This document shows positions 32,136 through 41,200 of a stretch of 64,000 nt of DNA, in pieces. The position numbers and the translations under genes were made by a program. Within the stretch, counting starts at the first letter, position 1; each line of letters opens with the position of its first letter. Source of the stretch: Labedaea rhizosphaerae (GTDB lineage Bacteria > Actinomycetota > Actinomycetes > Mycobacteriales > Pseudonocardiaceae); contig NZ_SNXZ01000010.1 in assembly GCF_004362825.1 (NCBI RefSeq), positions 26,406 to 90,405 on the forward strand, written 5' to 3'. Under the pieces are notes generated by a model. It was given only the letters and a program-made list of their open reading frames with translations. It was not told the DNA's origin and made no database searches.

Positions 32136-33191
32136 TCATGCCGGGACGGCCGAGGTGAAGCGCGTCAGCAGGGCGTCGAGGTAGCGCTGCGAGGAGTTCA
32201 GCCGGATGAGCGCGCCGATCGCGATCTCCCTGCCGGTCGCCGGGTCGCGCTGCACGAGCGGGGCGACGACGTTCTTGAACCAGCCCGACGCGTGCACGGC
32301 GTCGATGCCGATGTGCAGGTCGTGGTAGCGGATGCCGGCGTCGGGCAGGCCTGCTCGGCGCCACCCGGCGACCATGCACTTGAACCGGCGCGGGACGAGG
32401 TACTCGGTGACCGCGAAGTAGCCGACGGACTTCAGGTAGTGCCTGCGGGCCAACGCCAGCGCCGCGGACAGGTTGCTGGAGATCCTGGCTTCCAGCAACA
32501 GGTTCTCGCTCAGGTAAGCGTCGTCTATGGACAGTGCGTCGAGCGCGGCCGCGAACATCCTGGTGTGCACGTCGTCGGGGTTGCCGTTGCCCATCTCGTC
32601 CCAGTAGTTGCCCGCCAGCTCCAGCTTCTCCTGACCGCTGGTGCCCAGCTGCATCAGCGCGAGGATGTCGTCGAAGCGCGGGTCCAGGCAGGTCTCCTGG
32701 GCCATGAAGAACCGGTAGTCGGCCGGTGTCGCGTGCTTGAGCAGGTAGCTGCGGTAGAGCTCGTGCTGGCCCGCCGGGTGCTCGACGATGATCCGCTTCA
32801 ACCAGTGCACGAACGACCGCCCGTCGGCCGGGTAGTCCTGCAGTTGCCGCTCGTCGACCTGCGCGAGCTCGTACGCCAGCACGGGCTGCTCCAGCCGGGC
32901 CGCGACGTCGCGCAGGATCGGCTGGGTCTCGCAGTGCACCTTCGCCAGCTCGGTCACGCCGAAGTCCTGGTCGTAGATCACGGCCAGCGTGTCGTGCAGC
33001 CGGCGCAGCGCGACCGGGTCTCCGTCGCCGTAGGCCTGCGTGACCAGCCGCCCGCATGCGGCGTCGAGCTCCGCCCGGAAAACGTAGTCCCCGGTGCGCT
33101 CGCGCCATTCTTCGGCCGTAAGTTCCAATAGGCCGGTAACGAACTCGCGATCAACAACGATCGGGTCGACTCTTCGGGTGGGCACGGCCAT
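32136..33191 (-). CDS. Iron-containing redox enzyme, haem-oxygenase-like (HDO) family
   Basis: 351 residues. The core shows the di-iron pattern of HDO oxygenases (SznF, BesC, UndA relatives): the Glu of FMAQETCLD, then NYWDEMGNGNPDDVHTRMF with Glu and His ligands, and YHDLHIGIDAVHASGWF with further Asp/His ligands. These enzymes use O2 for N-oxygenation, C-C fragmentation or desaturation of amino acid-like substrates. ATG 33191 has a GGAGGG site. It faces the ATP-grasp/NRPS operon across a 336-bp divergent promoter region, so it is a likely tailoring or precursor enzyme of the cluster. Confidence 0.85.
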   Translation of the reverse strand: MAVPTRRVDPIVVDREFVTGLLELTAEEWRERTGDYVFRAELDAACGRLVTQAYGDGDPVALRRLHDTLAVIYDQDFGVTELAKVHCETQPILRDVAARLEQPVLAYELAQVDERQLQDYPADGRSFVHWLKRIIVEHPAGQHELYRSYLLKHATPADYRFFMAQETCLDPRFDDILALMQLGTSGQEKLELAGNYWDEMGNGNPDDVHTRMFAAALDALSIDDAYLSENLLLEARISSNLSAALALARRHYLKSVGYFAVTEYLVPRRFKCMVAGWRRAGLPDAGIRYHDLHIGIDAVHASGWFKNVVAPLVQRDPATGREIAIGALIRLNSSQRYLDALLTRFTSAVPA

Positions 33192-33527
33192 TGGTTGGGT
33201 CCCTCCAGTCGTGCGAAATGCCGCGCGCGCCCGGCCGATGATGGCGGCAAGCGGACGATCAAGAGCAGCGGCGGGGCCGTCCGGCCCGAGCCGATACTCG
33301 ATGATGTGCTGCTGAACTGGCAATACTCCGATCGGTCGACCTCGCTGTCCGGGGTCTCGGTCATCCTGAGTTTGATATTCGCCAATGTGGGTGACGATAG
33401 GTCTATCGGCCCGGGGCGGAATGCCAGTTTGTACTCCACCTGGCGGATCGCGATATTGTTCGGCAGGGGGTACAAACGAGTGTCCGGGTCCATCCCGGAT
33501 TATTCCGGTGCATTTCTGGGGGGATCG
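33192..33527. promoter_or_regulatory. Divergent promoter region of the NRPS cluster
   Basis: No gene is seen in these 336 bases, which are AT-richer than the flanks. Two perfect inverted repeats are visible: CGATAG-GT-CTATCG at 33395-33408, and GTTTGTAC (33427-33434) facing GTACAAAC (33470-33477). They are candidate operators for the cluster regulator. Exact promoters cannot be fixed by eye. Confidence 0.5.
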
Positions 33528-34805
33528 ATGGGTCGAGATTCCGGTCGCCCGCTGGTGGCGGTCGTGTACGACCTGGGCGCCGCGGACGCACTCGAGATCA
33601 TCGGCTCGGCCCGGCGCGTTTGCGACCTGCTGTTCGTGTGTGACAGCGGCGGCCCGGACGGCGGTTTCCTCGCCGACAGGTTGCCCCAGCTGCGCGACTA
33701 CGCCGAGGTCTGCGACATCACCGGCATGACCGCGGCGCAGGCCGCCGACGCGGTCGCGGCCGCCCGGCCCGACGGCATCGTGACCTTCAGCGAGCGACGG
33801 CTCCCGGTCACCGCGATGCTCGCGCAGGCCTGCGGCCTGCCGTACCACTCGCCGGAGCTGGTCGCCCTGCTCACCGACAAGCAGGCCCAGCGCGACGCAC
33901 TGCGGGTGGCGGGCGTCGACGATGTGCGGTGTCACCGGATCTCCTTGTCCGACAACGACTTCGACTTGGACGCGGTGCTCGCGGAGGTCGGCTTGCCCGC
34001 GATCGTCAAGCCTCGCACCGGTGGTGCGGCCAGCCGGGACACCTACCGGGTCCGGACTCGGGCCGACGTGCTCGCCGCGCTGCACGCCCACCCGGACGAC
34101 GAGTTCGTGATCGAGCAGCTGCTGGTCGGCGACCCGTCGGTGGCCGGTCCGAGCTGGGGACGCCGGGTCTCGGTTGAATCCTTCGTGGTGGACGGCACCG
34201 TCGTGCCGGTCGGCATCACCGGCAAGTTCTTGCTGGCCGAGCCGTTCCGGGAGACCGGCCAGTTCGCGCCCGCCACGGTCTCCGCGCCGATGGCCGCCCG
34301 GATCGAGCAGCTGACCGCGGCGGCGATCGGCGCGCTCGGCGTGCGCTGGGGCGCGACCCACACGGAGCTCAAGCTGACCGCGCAGGGCCCCCGGGTGATC
34401 GAGGTCAACGGCAGGCTGGGCGGCAACCTGGCCGACATGTTCAGGCGCGGTGCCGGGTTCGACGTCGTGGGGGCGGTGCTCGAGGTCGCGCTCGGCCGGA
34501 TGCCGCGACAGCGGCCGAAATCCGCGGCCAGGGTCGTCTACCAGCGATACCTGGCGCCGCCGATGCGCGTGACGACCGTCCAGGAGCTGCGTGGTCTGGA
34601 CGTGGTGCGCGGGCTGCCCGGCGTGCAACGCGTGGAGGCCCGGATCGGCCCCGGAGCGGCGGTGGACTGGCGGCGCGGCACGGAGGAGTGCCTGGCCGTC
34701 GTCTACGGCAGCGCAGAGGACCACGACGAGCTGCGGGCCAGGGTCGACGCCATCGACACGGCGTTCGACCCGGTCTACGCGGACTTCGAGGAGAGTGCGC
34801 GGTGA
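33528..34805 (+). CDS. ATP-grasp domain carboxylate-amine ligase
   Basis: 425 residues. An N-terminal Rossmann-like domain (VAVVYDLGAADALEIIGSAR) precedes the ATP-grasp fold: LLTDKQAQRDALRVAGV, AIVKPRTGGAASRDTYRV, and the metal-binding strand THTELKLTAQGPRVIEVNGR. Such enzymes activate a carboxylate as acyl phosphate and couple it to an amine, as in dipeptide or amide formation. ATG 33528 has a GGGGGG site. The stop overlaps the NRPS start (GTGA), so it is built into the assembly-line operon, probably making or capping the peptide precursor. Confidence 0.87.
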   Translation: MGRDSGRPLVAVVYDLGAADALEIIGSARRVCDLLFVCDSGGPDGGFLADRLPQLRDYAEVCDITGMTAAQAADAVAAARPDGIVTFSERRLPVTAMLAQACGLPYHSPELVALLTDKQAQRDALRVAGVDDVRCHRISLSDNDFDLDAVLAEVGLPAIVKPRTGGAASRDTYRVRTRADVLAALHAHPDDEFVIEQLLVGDPSVAGPSWGRRVSVESFVVDGTVVPVGITGKFLLAEPFRETGQFAPATVSAPMAARIEQLTAAAIGALGVRWGATHTELKLTAQGPRVIEVNGRLGGNLADMFRRGAGFDVVGAVLEVALGRMPRQRPKSAARVVYQRYLAPPMRVTTVQELRGLDVVRGLPGVQRVEARIGPGAAVDWRRGTEECLAVVYGSAEDHDELRARVDAIDTAFDPVYADFEESAR

Positions 34806-37800
34806 CCCGTCGCGTGGAGATCCCCGCACCGGATCGGGCGTTGGCGGCGGCTCGCGTCCTGTTCTACAAGTATTCCGGGCAGCACGAGTTCGACGTGGAG
34901 GCACCACCGGACTCGGCTTGGCGCACCCTCGACCCCCGCGCGGCGCTGGCGGATGTACCCGCCGAGCCGATCGACGAGATCAGAACCGCCGACCTCGCGG
35001 CTTCGCTGCACGGTGACCGGCTGGTGCTGGAGCTGGATCCGGCGCGGTACCCGGTCGGCGGCGCGGTGCTCGAGCACCTCGATCGCATCGTCCAGGCGAT
35101 GACCGCAACGCCAGCGCTCCCGGTGGCCGAGCTGAGCTTGCCTGCGGCCACCGAACTGACCCGGGTGACGAGCGAGTTCAACGACACCACCACGAGCTAC
35201 CCACGCGGCGCGAGCATCCCCGAGTTGTTCGCCGAGGTCGTGGCCCAGGGCCCGGACCGGACCGCGGTCGTCCACAACGGACGGTCGATCAGCTACGCCG
35301 AACTGCACGCGCTCACCGACGCGCTGGCCGCCGAGCTGCGCGCGGCAGGCGTCCGGGTGGACGAGCCGGTCGGCCTGATGACCGGCCGGACCCCGGCCTG
35401 GGTGATCGGCGCGCTCGCCATCGTCAAGGCAGGCGGGGCGTACCTGCCGATCGACGCGCGCTACCCTCCTGCGCGCATCGAATTCCTCCTGCAGGACAGC
35501 GAAACCCGGTTCGTGCTCACCACCGGGGAGTTGCGCGACACGGTCCCGGTCACCGCGTTCGTCATCGACGAGCCGCGCCCGGCCGCCGCGGTGGAGCCGG
35601 TGAACGGTCCCGACGACATCGCCTACCTGATGTACACCTCCGGCACGACGGGGCGACCCAAAGGCGTGCTGGTCACCCACCGCAATGTCGTGCGGCTGGT
35701 CCGCGGCACCACCTACGTCGAACTGTCGCGCGACACCACGGTGTTGCAGGCCAACGCGATCGTGTTCGACTCGTCCACCTTCGAGCTGTGGGCGACGTTG
35801 CTCAACGGCGGCCGACTGGTCCTCGTCGACACCGACACCCTGCTCGACGCCCGCAAGCTCGGCGCCGCGATCACCGAGCACGGCGTCACCCACCTGATGC
35901 TCACGCCCGCGTTGTTCAACCAGCTGGCAGATCAGGACCCGACGCTGTTCCGGCCGCTGCGCTACCAGTTCGCCGGCGGTGACGTCCTGTCGCCCACGCA
36001 CATCAACGCGGTCCGCGACGCCTGCCCGGACCTGCGGATCGTCAACGGCTACGGGCCCACGGAGAACACCTGCATCTCCACGAGCCACCACGTGACCGAG
36101 CGGCACACCGACCGGATCCCGATCGGCAAACCGCTGTCGAACTCGACGGCGTACGTGCTCGACGCCGACGGACGCCCGCAGCCCATCGGCGTGCCCGGCG
36201 AGCTGTGGGTCGGCGGTGACGGCCTCGCTCGCGGTTACCTGAACCGGCCCGAGCTGACCGCGGCCGCGTTCGTCGACACCGAGTTCGGTCGCCTCTACCG
36301 GACCGGCGACCTGGCGCGCTGGCGCCCGGACGGGACGCTCGACTTCCTCGGCCGGGCCGACGACCAGGTGAAGATCCGCGGGTTCCGGATCGAACCCGGT
36401 GAGGTCGAGCACGTGCTGCGGGCACACCCGCGGGTGCGGGCCGCGGTCGTGGTGGTGCGCGAGCGCGACCACGGCGAGAAGTACCTGTGCGGGTACGCGG
36501 TCGCCGACGTGCCACCGCGCGAGCTGCGAGAGCACCTCGCCGGTCAGCTGCCCGCACACATGGTGCCCACCACGTTGATCGGGCTCGACGAGCTGCCGAT
36601 GACCGCGACCGGCAAGGTCGACCGGGGCGCGTTGCCGGACCCGGGCAGTTCGCCGTACCAGCAGGAGTACCTCGCGCCACGCGACGATGTGGAGCGGCGG
36701 CTGACGCTGATCTGGCAGGACGTGCTCGGGGTCGCGCCGATCGGGGTCACCGACGACGTGTTCGACCTGGGCGTCAGCTCGCTGGCCGCGGCCGCGATCG
36801 CCACCCGCGCCGGTCGTGAGCTTGGCGTCGAGCTGGCCGCGACCGCCGTGCTGCGGCACCCGACGGTCGAGCTGCTCGCCCGGCACGCCGCCGCGCTGGG
36901 GCCTGTCGCGGCGCGGTTGATCAGCCGTGCCGCCGACGCACCGGACCATCCGGTTTCCCCGCAACAGCACCGAATCCTGGTCGAACAGGGCAAGGACCCG
37001 GCGGCGGTGCACTACCACCAGCCGATCACCGTCGAGCTGCCCTCGGACATCGATCCGGACCGGCTGGAGCAGGCGCTGCACGCGCTCGTGGCCAGGCACG
37101 AGGCGTTGCGAACCGGGTTCGACCAGGTCGGCACCCGCACCCGGCAACGGGTGCACGCCACCGTGGCGTTCACGGTCGAACGGGCCGGAGCGGCACCGGA
37201 CGTCGCCGCGTTCGTCCGGCCGTTCGACCTGACCCGGCCGCCCCTGCTGCGGGCCGGGATCTATCCGGGCGCTCTGCTGCTCGACGTGCACCACGTCGTC
37301 GTCGACGGCCTCTCCTTGCGGGTGCTGCTCACGGACCTCGAAGCCCTGTACCGCGGTGATCCCTTGCCCGAGCTGCCCGCGCTGCGCTACGTCGACTACG
37401 CGGAGTGGACGGACAGCGCGCAGGCGAAGGACCTGGCCGCCCGGTCGGGCCAGGTGTGGGCCGACGTGCTCAGCGGTGCGGCGACGCCCGACCTGCCGAC
37501 CGACTTCCCACGGCCGGCGACCAGGTCGACCGCGGGCGCCACCATCGAGGTCGACCTCGGCGTGGCCCGCACGGCCGCGCTGCGGGACCTCGCCCGGGCA
37601 CTGGACACCACGTTGTTCCCGGTGTTGCTCGCCGCGTACGGCGTGCTGCTGCGCAGGATGACCGGCGGCACGGACGTCACCGTCGGCACCCCGGTCGCCG
37701 GGCGCGTCAACCCCGGCCTCGACGGCGTCGTCGGCATGTTCGTCAACACCGTCTGCCTGCGGTTGCGGCCCAGCCCGGACCGCACGTTCACCGAGTTCGT

Positions 37801-38212
37801 ACAGGAGTGCGCCGAGCACGCGTTGCGGGCGGTCGAGCACCAGGACGCCCGGATCGACGAGCCGGCGGCCGGGCGCGACTACGGCCGCAACCCGGGGTTC
37901 GACACCATGATCGCGTTGCAGGACACGTCGTTGCTGACCGAGACGTTTCTCGGCGGCGCGGTGCGGTTGGCCGACGACCGGCTCGGGGCCAGCATGTTCG
38001 ACCTCAACCTGCACCTGTTCGACCACGGCGACCTGTTGACCGGCACCTGGGCGTACAGCACGGCGTTGTTCACCGAGCAAACCGTGCGGACGTTCGCCGC
38101 CCTGCTGCTCGACGTGCTCGACGCGGTCCTCGCCGCTCCCACCGCGCCGCTCGCCACCGTCATCGGTGCCGCTGAACCCGCGCCTGCCGCCGAGATCAGC
38201 TTCTCGTTCTGA
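34802..38212 (+). CDS. Nonribosomal peptide synthetase, (C remnant)-A-T-C
   Basis: 1136 residues. The first 120 residues resemble only the C-terminal tail of a condensation domain. The A domain (about 125-635) has YTSGTTGRPKG near residue 278, GYGPTEN, RTGDLARWRPDG and ATGKVDRG. The carrier domain has FDLGVSSLA with Ser near 657-660. The C-terminal condensation domain (about 720-1125) has an intact HHVVVDG motif near 830. It thus ends in a C domain that must pass its dipeptide to the next protein. The A-domain pocket includes Asp in FDSSTFEL, so an alpha-amino acid is expected; I do not assign it. GTG 34802 overlaps the ATP-grasp stop. Confidence 0.93.
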   Translation: MTRRVEIPAPDRALAAARVLFYKYSGQHEFDVEAPPDSAWRTLDPRAALADVPAEPIDEIRTADLAASLHGDRLVLELDPARYPVGGAVLEHLDRIVQAMTATPALPVAELSLPAATELTRVTSEFNDTTTSYPRGASIPELFAEVVAQGPDRTAVVHNGRSISYAELHALTDALAAELRAAGVRVDEPVGLMTGRTPAWVIGALAIVKAGGAYLPIDARYPPARIEFLLQDSETRFVLTTGELRDTVPVTAFVIDEPRPAAAVEPVNGPDDIAYLMYTSGTTGRPKGVLVTHRNVVRLVRGTTYVELSRDTTVLQANAIVFDSSTFELWATLLNGGRLVLVDTDTLLDARKLGAAITEHGVTHLMLTPALFNQLADQDPTLFRPLRYQFAGGDVLSPTHINAVRDACPDLRIVNGYGPTENTCISTSHHVTERHTDRIPIGKPLSNSTAYVLDADGRPQPIGVPGELWVGGDGLARGYLNRPELTAAAFVDTEFGRLYRTGDLARWRPDGTLDFLGRADDQVKIRGFRIEPGEVEHVLRAHPRVRAAVVVVRERDHGEKYLCGYAVADVPPRELREHLAGQLPAHMVPTTLIGLDELPMTATGKVDRGALPDPGSSPYQQEYLAPRDDVERRLTLIWQDVLGVAPIGVTDDVFDLGVSSLAAAAIATRAGRELGVELAATAVLRHPTVELLARHAAALGPVAARLISRAADAPDHPVSPQQHRILVEQGKDPAAVHYHQPITVELPSDIDPDRLEQALHALVARHEALRTGFDQVGTRTRQRVHATVAFTVERAGAAPDVAAFVRPFDLTRPPLLRAGIYPGALLLDVHHVVVDGLSLRVLLTDLEALYRGDPLPELPALRYVDYAEWTDSAQAKDLAARSGQVWADVLSGAATPDLPTDFPRPATRSTAGATIEVDLGVARTAALRDLARALDTTLFPVLLAAYGVLLRRMTGGTDVTVGTPVAGRVNPGLDGVVGMFVNTVCLRLRPSPDRTFTEFVQECAEHALRAVEHQDARIDEPAAGRDYGRNPGFDTMIALQDTSLLTETFLGGAVRLADDRLGASMFDLNLHLFDHGDLLTGTWAYSTALFTEQTVRTFAALLLDVLDAVLAAPTAPLATVIGAAEPAPAAEISFSF

Positions 38213-38221
38213 AGGGACGTC

Positions 38222-41200
38222 ATGACCGACCAGTCGCTGGGCCAGCTCAAGCTGGCCGCTGCCGCACAGCCGGAGTCCGCCGCGTTCTGGCGTGACGTGC
38301 TGGCCGGGGGACTGGGCGGCACCGCGTTCCCGTCGGCAGCCCCGGCGACGACCGGTCTCGTGGCGACCGTCGAGCTGAACGCCGGGACGGTCGTGGCGGT
38401 GCAGCGGATCACCGGCGGCGACGACCGTGCGGTGCGCGTGCTGACCTCGGCGGTCGTGCTCGCGTTGTTGCGGGTCCACACCGGCAGTGACGTCGTCACC
38501 ATCGGGTACCGCGACTCGGACCAGTGGCTGCCGCTGCGTGTGGAGCTGTCCGGCGACGACACCGTCCGCGAGGCGATCCTGCGCTGCCGCGACCAGGTCA
38601 CCGCGATGGCACCGCACGCCGCCTTCCCGCTCGCGGTGCTGGAGTACCCGCCCCTGACCGTCGGCGTCGCCGAGGACGGTGATCTTGATGTGCTGTTCTC
38701 GTTGCACCGCAACGGCGAGCACCTCAGTGTCACTGTGCGCGGCCAAGCCGCGGACGACCTCGCCACCCGGTTCGCCGCCCTGCTGACCCGGATGGTGGCC
38801 GACCCTAACCAGCCGCTGGCCGGCCTGCCGTTGCTGACCGGCCACGACGTCGCCGCGCGCAGCGCGATGAACGCGACCGCCGTCGAGCTGACCGAGCCGC
38901 TCGTCCTGACCGAAATCTTCGCCGCACAGGCGGCCGCGACCCCGGCCGCGCCCGCGCTGCTCGGGTTCGGCAGGCCATGGACCTACCGCGAGCTGGACCT
39001 GCGGGCGAACCGGCTGGCGAACACCCTGCGCGCCCGCGGGATCGGGCGGGACGACCTGGTCGCCGTCCTGGCCGAGCGTTCGCCCGAGATGATGGTCGCG
39101 ATCCTCGCCGTGCTGAAGGCAGGCGCGGCCTACCTGCCGGTCGACCCCGGGTACCCCGCGGCGCGGATCGACTTCGTGCTGGCCGACAGCGCCGCCGCAC
39201 TCGTGCTGGCGCAACCGCGGTTCGTGGTCGAGGGCGCGCTGGACCTGCTCGACGAGACGCTCTACGCGGCCGACGACACGCCTCCGGTCACCGGGCCCGC
39301 ACCGGGCGATCTCGCCTACGTCATCTACACCTCGGGCTCGACCGGGCGGCCGAAGGGCGTACAGGTCGAGCACCGCTCGGCGGTGAACCGGCTCCGCTGG
39401 ATGCAACGCGCGTACCCGCTGACCGAGCAGGATGTGGTCCTGCAAAAGACGCCGATCGCGTTCGATGTCTCGGTGTGGGAGCTGTTCTGGTGGATGGGCG
39501 TCGGCGCCTCGCTGTGCCTGCTTGCTCCTGGCGGGGAACGGGACCCGGACGCGATCGTCACGGCGGTGCGCGCGCATCGCGTGAGCACGATGCACTTCGT
39601 GCCGTCGATGCTCGGCGCGTTCCTCGACTACCTGGGGAGCACCGGCCGCGCCGCGGAGCTGAGCGGGCTGCGCCAGGTGTTCGCCAGCGGCGAGGCGTTG
39701 GGCCTGCACACGATCCGGCGGTTCCACGCGCTGCTGCCCGGCGCCCGGCTGATCAACCTCTACGGGCCGACGGAGGCCACGGTCGACGTGTCGCACTTCC
39801 CGTGCGACGGCGACGACCGCGTGTCGATCGGCAGACCCATCGACAACCTCCGCCTGCACGTGCTGGACCGCGCGCTGCGGCCGCTGCCGCCCGGCGCGCC
39901 GGGGGAGTTGTGCATAGCGGGCATCGGCCTCGCCCGCGGTTACCTCGGCCGTCCGGAGCTGACCGCCGAACGGTTCGTGGCCGCGCCGCTGGCCGGGGAG
40001 GACCGCGTCTACCGCACCGGTGACCTGGCCTGCTGGTGGCCGGACGGCACCGTCGACTACCTCGGCCGGTTCGACCACCAGGTCAAGCTCCGCGGCTTCC
40101 GTATCGAGCTGGGCGAGATCGAGACCCGGCTGCGCGCGTACGAGTCGGTCACCGAGGCGGTCGTCGTCGTCCGTGACACCGACCTCGACCCCTATCTGTG
40201 CGGGTACTTCGTGGCGACCGAAACGGTGGACACGGCGGCGTTGAGCGTCTTCCTCGGTGCGACCCTGCCCGAGTACATGGTGCCGGGCCGGTTCGTGCAG
40301 CTGGACGCGTTCCCGTTGGCGCCCAACGGCAAACTCGACCGTGCCGGGTTGCCCGAGCCACGTGCCGCCGCCGACGGCTACGTCGCGCCGCGCACCGCGA
40401 AGGAGGCGGCGCTCGCCGCGGTCTGGGCCGAGGTGCTCGGCGTCGAACGGGTCGGCGTGCACGACAACTTCTTCGCGCTGGGCGGCAACTCCATCCACTT
40501 CGTCAGCGCGCTCGGGCTGGCCCGCGCGGCCGGCGTGACCGCGACGTTCCAGCAGCTCTTCGCCCACCCGAGCATCGCGGACCTGCTTGCGCACGTCGGC
40601 GAAGGCGACGACACCCCGCGCGAGTACGCCCCGTTCGAACTCCTCGGCGAGGCCGACCTCGCCGCCGTCCCCGCGGGCGCGGAGGACGCCTACCCGCTGG
40701 CGATGCTGCAGGAAGGGTTGATCTACCAGAGCGAGGTCACCCGCGGTACCGCGCAGTACCACGACGTGATGAGCTACCTGATCCACAGCCCGTTCGACGA
40801 GGCCCGGTTCACCCAGGCGGTGGACCTGCTCGTGGCCCGCAACCCGATGCTGCGCACCACCTACCACCTCACCGGGTTCAGCGTGCCGATGCAGGTCGTG
40901 CACACGCACGTGCCGCGGCCACTGTCCGTTGTGGACCTGCGAGAGCTGAGCCCGGAACGTCAGCGGGCATGGCATGACGACTGGGTCGCCCGCGAGCAAG
41001 CCCGCCGGTTCCGCTGGGACGAGCCCGGTCTGGTCCGCCTGCATGTGCAGGTGCTCTCCGCCGACGAGTTCCGCTATTCGATCGACCTGCACAACTCCGC
41101 GCTGGACGGCTGGAGCATCAACCTGGTGCACACCAAGCTGTTCGACCTCTACACCCGGCTGCGCGACGGCCTGGACGTGGCCGCCGTGGACAAGACCGAC

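Noticed and set aside
34802-36700. Substrate assignment for the first A domain
   Set aside because: Pocket residues read by eye do not match a specificity code I can name with confidence, so no amino acid is given.
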